A stretch of 12,064 nt of DNA from Verrucomicrobia subdivision 3 bacterium UBA7542 (GCA_002479245.1 DLMG01000258.1:1-12064), one strand, 5' to 3'. Numbered from the stretch's first letter, positions 1-7,091 are shown. The notes: a model not told the origin generated them from the letters alone. A program made the numbers and translations.

Positions 1-60
1 ACGCGTATGCGCAACGCGGGACCCAACATCCAATGAACTGCGCCCGTCCGGCTAAAGATT

Positions 61-88
61 TTCGACGTTCAGTGTTCGATGTTGAATG
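61..88. repeat. Degenerate 7-bp tandem repeat (TTCGATG family), copy 1
   Basis: Four consecutive heptamers read TTCGACG, TTCAGTG, TTCGATG and TTGAATG, followed by a T run. The same unit in the same orientation occurs at 1350-1391, so the two arrays bracket the aldo/keto reductase gene. The array lies just past the 3' end of that gene, and positions 1-60 hold nothing else I recognise. Such repeats resemble cyanobacterial heptanucleotide STRRs in form only. No function is claimed. Confidence 0.7.
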
Positions 89-111
89 TTTTCCCGCCGT
101 TTCACACCGGG

Positions 112-1188
112 TCAGGCCCGTTCAAAAAACCGGAAGAAGAGAGCCTGCTTGGAAACCGGTTCGGCTTTTTGAGCGATGGCTGCCATTTGCGTCTCGCTGA
201 GCGGCGTAAAGTCGCGGGCGAGTTGCACATTTTCCTCCAATTGCGCGACGGAATCGCAACCGATAATCACCGTGCTTACCGGCAGGGAAAGCGTGTAATA
301 CATGGCCTCGTGCATCTGGAGGGTTCCCGGTCCCTTGGCTTCCACCACGCCTTCCCACAGGTGCTTTTGTTGTTCCGGGGAGGGCGGCGTCCAACTGGCG
401 AGAATTCGTCCGCGCGCGGGAACCTTCATGCCGATGATGCCCATTTGCTTCTCGACCGCCAGGGGCAACAACTGGTCCATGAAACTGAAATGGTGTTTGT
501 CGGCCCCATTCAACGCCATCAGGATGCAATCCAAGGGATACCGATTGATGGCATCCATCAGCGAATCGGGACGGTGATGGCCGGTGACGCCGAGAAAGCG
601 GACGAGTTTTTGATCGCGTGCCTGGATGAGCGCCTCCATTGCGCCGCCCTTGGCGAAAATGGCATCCACATCAGCCTTGGTGCCGACATCATGCAACTGC
701 CAGAGATCGAGATGGTCGGTATGCAGCAGTTCGAGGGATTTTTCCAGCATCTTGAGCGAAGCGTCGCGGGTGCGTTCCTTGGTTTTGCTGGCGAGAAACG
801 CCTCCGATCGGCGCTGTTTCATGACCTGGCCGACGTACTGCTCGCTCCAGCGTTCCGGGCCGCCATAAATGGATGAGGTATCGATGTAATTCACGCCCAG
901 GTCCAGCGCCCGGTTGATAATGGGCACGGCCACGGCTTCATTGTGGGAACGTTCCAGCGCACCCTGGCCGCCCAGACCGAAGATGCCGACCCGATAACCG
1001 GTCCGGCCCAGGTTCCGGGTCGGCATGGCATTGGCCGTGGCCGGGTTCGAGAGGGTTTCGGAAGCGGCGCGCGCAGTGGTTGGCAGGGCGGCCTGTCCAA
1101 TGGCGGCCACGGCGGCCAGGCCACCGAGCTTGAGAAATTCACGGCGATTCGGCTTAAACGTTTGGGCGGATTCGATTTTTTTGCGGAT
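112..1188 (-). CDS. Tat-exported aldo/keto reductase
   Basis: Predicted NAD(P)H-dependent aldo/keto reductase, probably moved folded across the inner membrane by the Tat system. Numbered from the ATC at 1188 (358 aa), the N-terminus carries a Tat motif, NRREFLKLGG, followed by a short Ala/Gly hydrophobic stretch. The AKR barrel begins at about residue 58 with NLGRTGYRVGIFGLGG. The family catalytic tetrad is visible: Asp103 (NYIDTSS), Tyr108 (SIYGG), Lys135 (ASKTKE) and His166 (LWQLHD). There is no C-terminal ferredoxin extension. The first standard start is GTG at 1110, but using it deletes the Tat motif. An in-frame stop at 1216-1218 limits any extension, and no ATG, GTG or TTG lies between that stop and 1110. 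I therefore prefer ATC at 1188 (or ATT at 1191), just after an AGGAG. The substrate cannot be told from the sequence. It appears monocistronic, since a terminator-like hairpin separates it from the upstream transporter gene. Confidence 0.88.
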   Translation of the reverse strand: MRKKIESAQTFKPNRREFLKLGGLAAVAAIGQAALPTTARAASETLSNPATANAMPTRNLGRTGYRVGIFGLGGQGALERSHNEAVAVPIINRALDLGVNYIDTSSIYGGPERWSEQYVGQVMKQRRSEAFLASKTKERTRDASLKMLEKSLELLHTDHLDLWQLHDVGTKADVDAIFAKGGAMEALIQARDQKLVRFLGVTGHHRPDSLMDAINRYPLDCILMALNGADKHHFSFMDQLLPLAVEKQMGIIGMKVPARGRILASWTPPSPEQQKHLWEGVVEAKGPGTLQMHEAMYYTLSLPVSTVIIGCDSVAQLEENVQLARDFTPLSETQMAAIAQKAEPVSKQALFFRFFERA

Positions 1189-1193
1189 AATAA

Positions 1194-1198
1194 CTCCT
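1194..1198 (-). promoter_or_regulatory. Ribosome binding site supporting a non-canonical start
   Basis: A full AGGAG lies on the minus strand. The in-frame ATC at 1188-1186 is 5 nt downstream and the ATT at 1191-1189 is 2 nt downstream. It is the only good Shine-Dalgarno sequence ahead of the Tat signal coding region, so it decides the start choice for the reductase. Confidence 0.5.
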
Positions 1199-1272
1199 GG
1201 TTGATTTGCCGGAACCTAAACCGCCTTGCGTTGGTCCGCAAGTGTGAAACCGGCGTGGCGCGAAGCAGCGGG

Positions 1273-1298
1273 AAAACACGCCGAATCGGAGTTCGGCG
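1273..1298 (-). terminator. Candidate intrinsic terminator of the CDF transporter gene
   Basis: On the minus strand a perfect 7-bp stem (CGCCGAA / TTCGGCG, loop of 6 nt) is followed by TGTTTT. It sits about 90 nt past the stop of the cation transporter gene and about 85 nt before the reductase start, which would make the two genes separate units. The T tract is short, so a dispersed REP-like hairpin is an equally fair reading. Confidence 0.4.
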
Positions 1299-1349
1299 CT
1301 CCAATCTGGCGAAATGGAAATGAAATCAAGCGCAGCCGCGGCAGAACAA

Positions 1350-1391
1350 TTCGATGTTCGGTGTTGGATGTTGGTTGTTCGATGTTCAGTT
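1350..1391. repeat. Degenerate 7-bp tandem repeat (TTCGATG family), copy 2
   Basis: Six consecutive heptamers read TTCGATG, TTCGGTG, TTGGATG, TTGGTTG, TTCGATG and TTCAGTT. The last unit overlaps the final Asn codon and TGA stop of the minus-strand CDF transporter, so the array abuts or has grown into a coding end. It matches the array at 61-88 in unit length, sequence and orientation. Confidence 0.75.
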
Positions 1392-2285
1392 CTGCTTTGA
1401 TTGTGCCGCGGTCTTCAACGGCTCGATGTGCACCAGCACGTCGCTGACGGCAGGGATGGCGTCGCGGATTTTGTCCTTCACGTCGTGGGCGATTTTATGC
1501 GAGAGCAGGACGGTCATCTGCGGGTCCACTTCCACATGCATGTCCACGAAATACTGGTAGCCGACCTTGCGAACGATGCATTTTTCCACGCTGCCCACGC
1601 CGGGTGTGTCCTTTGCAATCTGGCGGATCTGGTCAATCACTTCCGGCCCGGGCGCGGTGTCCATGAGTTCGTTGAGCGCCGGACGGAGCAGATGCCAGCC
1701 GTTCCAGGCGATGATCCCTGCCGCCGCAATTGCCGCCACGTCGTCGGCGGCCTCAAAACCCTTGCCGCCGATGAGCGCCACGCTGATGCCGATGCCGGCG
1801 GCCACGGATGTGATGGCGTCGCTGCGATGATGCCAGGCGTCCGTGCGCACGGCGGAACTGTCCACCGCCTTGCCTTCGCGCGAAACAAACCGGAACAAAA
1901 TTTCTTTTACCACCACCACCACGACCAGCACGATGAGTGTGAACGGCGCCGGCGCCGGGTGCGGTTCCATGATTTCGCCGAACGCCTTGAGCGCAATCCA
2001 CAGCGCCGCCCCCAACAACATCGCGGCGACGATGGCGGAGGCAATGGGTTCGGCCTTGCCGTGGCCATAGGGATGGTCCTCATCCGCCGGCACCGCGGCC
2101 ACGACCAGTCCGCGCCACACGATAAGTGAACTGAAAATGTCGGCGAAGGATTCGACGGCGTCCGCGACGAGGGCGTGCGAATGGCCGACAATGCCCGCGG
2201 CGAGTTTAGTGCCCGACAACACGACATTGACGGCCATTCCCGCAAAGGTGGCGCGCAAGCCGCGTTGGAGGCGATTCAGTGGCAC
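1386..2285 (-). CDS. Cation diffusion facilitator (CDF) family metal efflux transporter
   Basis: Inner-membrane proton/metal antiporter of the CDF family, expected to export a divalent cation such as Zn, Fe, Mn or Co. The 299-aa product has about six membrane segments. In TM2, VADAVESFAD gives candidate metal ligands Asp42, Glu45 and Asp49. The TM2-TM3 loop has the family signature DHPYGHGKAE (70-79). TM5 carries the HxxxD pair His152/Asp156 in AWHHRSDAITS. A run of six valines (121-126) lies in TM4. Residues about 211-290 form the cytoplasmic dimerisation domain (EKCIVRKVGYQYFVDMHVEVD). I chose GTG at 2285 because homologues begin close to 'RLQRGLRAT'. The open frame continues to 2426, but that part is hairpin-rich, Pro/Cys-rich and unlike a CDF N-terminus. 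No strong Shine-Dalgarno precedes the GTG. Metal specificity cannot be assigned. Confidence 0.9.
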   Translation of the reverse strand: MPLNRLQRGLRATFAGMAVNVVLSGTKLAAGIVGHSHALVADAVESFADIFSSLIVWRGLVVAAVPADEDHPYGHGKAEPIASAIVAAMLLGAALWIALKAFGEIMEPHPAPAPFTLIVLVVVVVVKEILFRFVSREGKAVDSSAVRTDAWHHRSDAITSVAAGIGISVALIGGKGFEAADDVAAIAAAGIIAWNGWHLLRPALNELMDTAPGPEVIDQIRQIAKDTPGVGSVEKCIVRKVGYQYFVDMHVEVDPQMTVLLSHKIAHDVKDKIRDAIPAVSDVLVHIEPLKTAAQSKQN

Positions 2286-2341
2286 GGGCGGAGTTAAGCA
2301 CGGACCGGGCCGGTTCGCCAAGCTCGGAGCAATGGGGCAAA

Positions 2342-2543
2342 ACGTGCTGCCAGCGTCCCGCTGGCAGATCAAATTGAAATCAGTTCTGCCGGCAAGATGC
2401 CGGCAGCACGTCAAATCAGGTGGCACAACATTCCGTTGCGGCGCGCAACCTGCAGGTTGCGACTACAGGTTGCGGCTCAATTCTGCGCCCGTTTCCGGGC
2501 GCGTGTGCAATATCCGGAACAATCGCAGCGTTGCCGTGCGATT
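2342..2543. repeat. Cluster of five perfect inverted repeats (REP/BIME-like)
   Basis: This cluster fills the gap between the transporter start and the end of the secreted-protein gene. (1) 2347-2367 has an 8-bp stem CTGCCAGC with a 5-nt loop. (2) 2386-2406 has a 9-bp stem CTGCCGGCA with a 3-nt loop. These two are enclosed by a 10-bp inverted pair, ACGTGCTGCC (2342-2351) and GGCAGCACGT (2402-2411). (3) 2444-2461 is an 18-bp perfect palindrome, CGCAACCTGCAGGTTGCG. Its left half can also pair with CAGGTTGCG at 2466-2474, or with GTTGCG at 2435-2440. (4) 2485-2502 has a 7-bp stem GCGCCCG with a 4-nt loop. (5) 2521-2543 has a 7-bp stem AATCGCA with a 9-nt loop. No hairpin has a T tract, so classical terminators are unlikely. 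Confidence 0.75.
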
Positions 2544-2575
2544 ACTGCAATTCTGCCGGGCGCACAAGCGACTGG

Positions 2576-5500
2576 CTATGGCATCAGCATGAGGCGATAG
2601 AAGTTTTGCGCTCCGCCAATGGGCGTCTGGACGATCGTGTCCGCCCCCACCGCCATGACCGGGCTGCCCACATTCCCCCACGAAGCTGCTCCGCCCAAGG
2701 CCGCACTGGATTGCAGTTGATACATCTGTCCATCAACCGACGAGAAGTCCATCGTGACATTCCCGCCCGAAATGCCGATGGACTGGATGGCCGGCAACAG
2801 CGCCGTGTTCAGCGGCAGGAGGACGAAGTCCGTCGCTCCGGGCGCTCCAGCCGCACTGTCCAGAACAATGATGATCATTGCGTACTGGGCGCCTTGTGGA
2901 CTGGTTGGAAGAGCCATCGTCGCTGCGCCGCCCATCTGGACAGGCCCGGGACTGATGAGCGGGAAAGTGGCGAGCGGACTCCTCGTGCCGCCGTTGATCA
3001 TCTGGTCCAGCGGCGGTGGGGTGGCGTAGTATTCCACACTCGCGGTCCCGGGGATTACCGTCCCGGGATAGAAGTCGTTAAGCTCAACCGCGGTGGGGTC
3101 GCCCAACAGATGATAATTGATCTGGACGGGCGTGCCGATGATGGTGGTTCCGTTCAGCCAGTTCATCCCCCAGATCGGTGGCGGGCCTTTGCCGGGCATT
3201 TCGAACCCGACATGGCTGATTCCTCCGGGCGGGACGGTCGCGCCGCCCGACCACTGAAGAACGGTATCGCCGGCGGCGTCGAAGGAGGTGCTGAAGTTGG
3301 CCCACGGCGGCGCGGAAAAGTACCAGGTGATCAAGTGCGCGCCTTTCAGGATGATTTGGATGCCGGTGGCGGTGGTTGGAGTATTGTTGACGACGTCTTT
3401 GTTGATGCCCGTGACTGAAAACTTCCAGACCACTTTGGCCAGATCCAGTTGCGTGCCGCTGCGCGGATCATAGAGCGGCGTCCAAGTGCTCCCGTTGGTT
3501 CCAAACACAGCCGCGTCCTGGAAATGTGTGGTAGAGGTTTTCCATCCGAAGAAGTCGGCGGTGGCGTTGCCCGGGCTCGGGAGATAGCTGACCGTCACCC
3601 AGTAAGTCTTGCCGTTGGCGAAGGGACCGCCCTCCTGCTCAAAGCAGGACGGCACGAAGGGGAAAAAGTCGTAGCGCCAGATTTGGGTGTCATTGCCAAT
3701 CAACCCGGCGGTTCCGGGCGGGTTTGGATAGTAGAAATTTTCCTGGAGATTGGTTCGAAAGAGGCTGGACTGGTAACGCAGCGCGTCGCCCGGGGTTTGA
3801 GGCGGAGAGAACACACTGCTGCACACAAGCGAGCCGGGATGGCTGTAAGGACCTGCGGCAGGCGATGCCGGCACATCCGTCCAAAGGTTTACCTGGAAAA
3901 GCGCGTTGGTGTCCACCTGGTCGTTGAGCCAGGAACCCCAAATCGAGAACCCGCTGATGTAGCCGCGGACATGACAAAGGAAATCGTCGCCGACCATCGC
4001 GGGCGTCAAGGCCCAAACGTCCAGGCCGTTGGTGGACGTGTCCGGCGGCTGGATGACTCCACCCAGGGCAGGATCGCAATCGGGACTGGGCGGGCCGCTG
4101 TTGATACGGAAGGCGAAGTCAACCGGAGCGGGAACAGCCGCCGTCACGAGCGGGTTGAACAGAGGCTGCCAGGGAACCAACAGGTTCGCCGAATTCGGGT
4201 CCACTTTCCCCCACACCCCGGTGTCGCCCCAGTGATTGGTGGAGGTCTTCCAGCCCCATTGCCAGTAGGCGGCCGGTGGCGACAGGGAGGCGACCGAAAC
4301 CCAGTAAACCGTGCCCTGGCCTTGCTGGCAGAAGGTATTCGTGGGAAACACATCGAAGCTATAAAGCCAGACAACACTTTCAGATGATGGTGGTGTGGAG
4401 GTGGTGGGATCGTAGAAGTGCTCCGTTCCGGTGCCCGCAGGCATGGGTGGCAGGTAGTCACCCGGGTTGTACGTTTGTGACCATAACCGTATGAATGGCT
4501 GGCTGAAGCCGTTGGGTCCTTTCGGGGCATCGCTCCAAATGCTCACCACGAACGTGTTCGCTCCCGGAGGCATGTCGTTATTAAAAGATGCCCAGAATTG
4601 AATGTTGGTGATCGGCCCGACAACCGTGCATTTGAAATCGTCAGCCAGAGTCAGAAGCCCGTTGGCCACATTCGGTGAAGTGGCACTCACATCCAGCCCA
4701 AATCCACTCTGAAGATCAGGATACTGCACCCATTTATTCGTCGGTGTTGGCGATGGCGGAGGAGGTTGATTGGTCGTCGTCAAAGCGAAGGCCAAATCCA
4801 GACTTCTCGTTGGGGTCTGGGGACTGGATAACTCCTGCCAATCTCCCAGGGGAGTGGTTCCCGTAAGCGGATCCATGTGCCCGAACACCGCGTCGTCGTT
4901 GTAATGGACTGCGGCGGTCCTCCAGCCAAACGCCACGACATTTGTTCCCGCCGTCACGGACAGCCAGTAGTTCGTGGGTGCGGTAGCCGTTCCTTGCTGC
5001 ACAAACAGGCCATTCGGCTGCGCCGGGTCCGGATAAAAATTGTACTGCCAATTAATATTGTCGTTGCCCATGATGCTGCCCGCAGGAAACGGGTCCGGAT
5101 CCCAGAATTGTGAGGGCGCCCAACTCACTGGCACCTTCTTATAGTGTCCGGGAATTGCTCCGCCGGGCTGAAAGGTCTGGGTCCAAAGCAATATGCCGGG
5201 ATGACTGGGAACGGTTTGGCCATCCACGTTGTTTGAGGCCGGGACATCCGACCAGAAACCCAGCGTGATCGGCATATCCGGGATGTTCGCGGTAGCCGTG
5301 TCTCCCAGCCACGAAGCCCAGATGTGGATGTCGGTGATGGGACCGGTCAGAGTGCAGGGGAAGTCGTCGGCCAAAATTAGCGGCAGGCCTGTGCCACTGC
5401 CAGCGGGTGGTTGGGCCGCCAGGACATTATAGCTGGCGGGGGTGAGGTCCGGTGGCTGATAATATTTGGTGGCGTTGGTATTGGGCCAATCGGCCCTTGC

Positions 5501-5596
5501 CGTCGTTGCTGCCAGGACCACCCATAACACGGCTGTGGCCGCAAATGACACCATGACTGTGATAAACGATTTTTTTGTGGTAAACGATCTGCTCAT
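2576..5596 (-). CDS. Large secreted protein with three tandem 'ADDF-C' domains
   Basis: Exported protein of unknown function, 1,006 aa from ATG 5596. It has a Sec signal peptide (Lys-rich start, hydrophobic core, likely cleavage after ARA at residue 35). Three homologous domains follow at about 44-275, 288-497 and 513-728. Each has an [A/G]DDFxC motif (76-81, 319-323, 536-541), a GPITDIHIWASW-like strand, a [F/I/L]WSDxP-like motif, and GW[K/R]T followed by a [D/A]xAVFG-like strand. Domains 1 and 2 are joined by the Pro-rich linker PPPPSPTP (278-285). The C-terminal 280 residues are different and end in YQLQSS...NFYRL, a module I know from many secreted verrucomicrobial proteins. The DDFxC domain resembles uncharacterised planctomycete/verrucomicrobial secreted domains (possibly the DUF7901 group; this is from memory). 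ATG 5596 follows AGAGGAG and sits directly before the signal peptide. A second in-frame ATG at 5737 also has a good AAGGAG. No catalytic motif is evident, and an adhesive or carbohydrate-binding surface role is only a guess. Confidence 0.85.
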   Translation of the reverse strand: MSRSFTTKKSFITVMVSFAATAVLWVVLAATTARADWPNTNATKYYQPPDLTPASYNVLAAQPPAGSGTGLPLILADDFPCTLTGPITDIHIWASWLGDTATANIPDMPITLGFWSDVPASNNVDGQTVPSHPGILLWTQTFQPGGAIPGHYKKVPVSWAPSQFWDPDPFPAGSIMGNDNINWQYNFYPDPAQPNGLFVQQGTATAPTNYWLSVTAGTNVVAFGWRTAAVHYNDDAVFGHMDPLTGTTPLGDWQELSSPQTPTRSLDLAFALTTTNQPPPPSPTPTNKWVQYPDLQSGFGLDVSATSPNVANGLLTLADDFKCTVVGPITNIQFWASFNNDMPPGANTFVVSIWSDAPKGPNGFSQPFIRLWSQTYNPGDYLPPMPAGTGTEHFYDPTTSTPPSSESVVWLYSFDVFPTNTFCQQGQGTVYWVSVASLSPPAAYWQWGWKTSTNHWGDTGVWGKVDPNSANLLVPWQPLFNPLVTAAVPAPVDFAFRINSGPPSPDCDPALGGVIQPPDTSTNGLDVWALTPAMVGDDFLCHVRGYISGFSIWGSWLNDQVDTNALFQVNLWTDVPASPAAGPYSHPGSLVCSSVFSPPQTPGDALRYQSSLFRTNLQENFYYPNPPGTAGLIGNDTQIWRYDFFPFVPSCFEQEGGPFANGKTYWVTVSYLPSPGNATADFFGWKTSTTHFQDAAVFGTNGSTWTPLYDPRSGTQLDLAKVVWKFSVTGINKDVVNNTPTTATGIQIILKGAHLITWYFSAPPWANFSTSFDAAGDTVLQWSGGATVPPGGISHVGFEMPGKGPPPIWGMNWLNGTTIIGTPVQINYHLLGDPTAVELNDFYPGTVIPGTASVEYYATPPPLDQMINGGTRSPLATFPLISPGPVQMGGAATMALPTSPQGAQYAMIIIVLDSAAGAPGATDFVLLPLNTALLPAIQSIGISGGNVTMDFSSVDGQMYQLQSSAALGGAASWGNVGSPVMAVGADTIVQTPIGGAQNFYRLMLMP

Positions 5597-5600
5597 AACG

Positions 5601-5607
5601 CTCCTCT
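5601..5607 (-). promoter_or_regulatory. Ribosome binding site for ATG 5596
   Basis: AGAGGAG lies 4 nt before the ATG at 5596, the start that places the signal peptide at the very N-terminus. A competing AAGGAG at 5743-5748 lies 5 nt before the in-frame ATG at 5737. Confidence 0.55.
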
Positions 5608-5766
5608 GCTCTGGTTGAAGGTTGCTTTTCCCCTGCCGGACCGGTGTTGATCGTGCTTCACAACACCTGATCCGTTCTGCGCCTCTCCAACGGTCAAACT
5701 TCGGCCGTGGGCCCAAGACGGACAACAAATGAGACATTTACTCTCCTTCTTTTAAGGATTCGTAAT

Positions 5767-5795
5767 ACTTAACACATAAGCCGTGAAGCTGTCAA
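5767..5795 (-). promoter_or_regulatory. Candidate sigma-70 promoter of the secreted-protein gene
   Basis: On the minus strand a consensus TTGACA (5795-5790) is followed after 17 nt by TTAAGT (5772-5767), a weak match to TATAAT. The flanks are the most AT-rich stretch of the intergenic region. Transcription would begin near 5760, about 20 nt upstream of ATG 5737 and about 165 nt upstream of ATG 5596. The rest of 5597-5876 is leader sequence plus one small hairpin. Confidence 0.4.
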
Positions 5796-5845
5796 CTGCA
5801 AAAGAGAAAATTTATTCACACCGGCTCCACCCCCAACGGCGATGA

Positions 5846-5866
5846 ACCGGGAACATGCTGCCCGGT
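5846..5866. repeat. Small hairpin past the DUF1015 gene
   Basis: A perfect 6-bp inverted repeat (ACCGGG / CCCGGT, 9-nt loop) lies 11 nt past the stop of the DUF1015 gene. On the minus strand it could help end the upstream operon, but no T tract follows, so intrinsic termination is doubtful. Confidence 0.3.
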
Positions 5867-5876
5867 GCAGGCCACT

Positions 5877-7091
5877 TCAAATCATGTGGCAGAACATCGC
5901 GTCGCGAAGCTTGGGCTCGAACCAGGTGCTCTTGGGGGGCATGATGCCGCCGGTGTCGGCGATGGCCATCAGGTCCTCGATGCCCGTGGGAAACATCGAG
6001 AACGCGCAGGCGTATTCGCCGCTATTCACCAGCTTTTCCAGTTCCGCCGGGCCGCGAATGCCGCCGACATAATTGATTCGCTGGCTCGTGCGCGGGTCGT
6101 CGATGCGGAAAATCGGCCCGAGCACCAGTTGTTGCAGCAGTGACACGTCGAGCGAATCAATCGGGTTGTCCGTCGTGATGAGTTTTTTGCGGAAGGCCAG
6201 CGTCCGCCATTTGCCCTGAAAATAAAAACCGAGTTCGTGTTTGTGTGCCGGCACCCCCGTGCCCTGCGGGTCGGCGACAAAAACCTTGCCGAGAATTTCC
6301 AACAATTGTTCCGACGGCCAGTCGTTCAAATCCTTCAGCACGCGGTTGTAAGGCAGAATCTGCATCTGGTTGTGCGGGAAAATCACGGCCAGAAATTGTC
6401 CGCTGTGGCCCGCGCCCTGGCGCGACTGAAACACGCGCGCCGCCGCCGCGCAGCGATGATGGCCATCGGCAATGTAGAGAAACGGGATGGCTGAGAATTG
6501 CGTCTTGATGAATTTGATCCCGTCCTCATCGGCGATCACCCAGGCCGTGTGCCGCACGCCATCCCTGGCGGTGAAATCCGCGTCCGACTTCTTGGAAATT
6601 TTCTTCGCAACAAATTTGTCGAGTTCAGCGCTGGCGCGGTACGTCAAAAAAACCGGGCCGGTTTGCGAGTTCAGGGCTTCGACGTGCCGGACGCGGTCGT
6701 CTTCCTTGTCCGGTCGCGTCAGCTCGTGCTTTTTGATGATGCCGCCGAGGTATTCCTCGCAACTCGCCGCGGCGACGAGGCCAACTTGCGAATGTTTGCC
6801 CATGACCTGCCGGTAAAGATAAAAACACGGTTGCGAATCCTGCTTCAGTGCGCCGTCTTGGATGAGCTTTTGAAAATTTTCCCCGCCCTTCGCATAGACT
6901 TCCGGCACGCAAGGATCCGTGCCCGGCGGCAAATCAATTTCCGGTTTGCTGACGTGCAAAAAACTGAGCGGGTTGCCGGCGGCGGTGGTGCGCGCCTCGT
7001 CCGACGACATCACGTCGTAGGGCAGTTCGCAGATTTGCGCGGCCAGTTCGGGTTTCGGTCGCAGCGCAGCAAAGGGTTTCAAGGTGGCCAT
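5877..7091 (-). CDS. DUF1015 family protein
   Basis: Cytoplasmic protein of 404 aa matching the DUF1015 family (COG4198) in length and motifs. Visible conserved blocks are CELPYDVMSSDEAR (21-34), NPLSFLHVSKPE (40-51), KHELTRPDKEDDR (121-133), IADGHHRCAAA (207-217) and MPPKSTWFEPK near the C-terminus. The biochemical role is not established to my knowledge. DUF1015 genes often sit beside serA/serC in other bacteria, and the DGHHR motif recalls ParB/sulfiredoxin-fold serine kinases, so a link to serine or phosphoserine metabolism is an inference. No ser gene is visible here. ATG 7091 was chosen because family members begin with 'KPFxALRP'. The frame runs open to 7241, but that stretch overlaps the end of the upstream hydrolase gene. 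No strong Shine-Dalgarno precedes the ATG. The gene starts 58 nt after the hydrolase stop and is probably the last gene of a three-gene unit. Confidence 0.9.
   Translation of the reverse strand: MATLKPFAALRPKPELAAQICELPYDVMSSDEARTTAAGNPLSFLHVSKPEIDLPPGTDPCVPEVYAKGGENFQKLIQDGALKQDSQPCFYLYRQVMGKHSQVGLVAAASCEEYLGGIIKKHELTRPDKEDDRVRHVEALNSQTGPVFLTYRASAELDKFVAKKISKKSDADFTARDGVRHTAWVIADEDGIKFIKTQFSAIPFLYIADGHHRCAAAARVFQSRQGAGHSGQFLAVIFPHNQMQILPYNRVLKDLNDWPSEQLLEILGKVFVADPQGTGVPAHKHELGFYFQGKWRTLAFRKKLITTDNPIDSLDVSLLQQLVLGPIFRIDDPRTSQRINYVGGIRGPAELEKLVNSGEYACAFSMFPTGIEDLMAIADTGGIMPPKSTWFEPKLRDAMFCHMI

Noticed and set aside
79..876. Plus-strand open frame of 265 codons opposite the reductase gene
   Set aside because: It is antisense to conserved AKR sequence with all four catalytic residues, and its own product shows no domain.
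891..1304. Minus-strand frame from ATG 1304 that could be read as the true N-terminus of the reductase after a frameshift at the A run
   Set aside because: Its upstream part runs through a hairpin and intergenic sequence and resembles no signal peptide. The Tat motif is already in frame with the barrel without any shift.
61..1391. Heptamer arrays as a CRISPR or as the ends of a transposon
   Set aside because: Units are 7 bp without spacers, both arrays point the same way, and there is no transposase, inverted terminal repeat or target duplication.
2444..2461. The 18-bp palindrome as a dedicated operator
   Set aside because: It sits within a run of other hairpins of different sequence and no regulator gene is nearby, so a composite repeat element explains it better.
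2420..4387. Two long plus-strand open frames (2420-3418 and 3449-4387, each over 310 codons) opposite the secreted-protein gene
   Set aside because: They lie antisense to a protein with clear internal repeats and a signal peptide. Their products are Arg/Gly-rich with no recognisable domain, as expected from GC-rich antisense frames.
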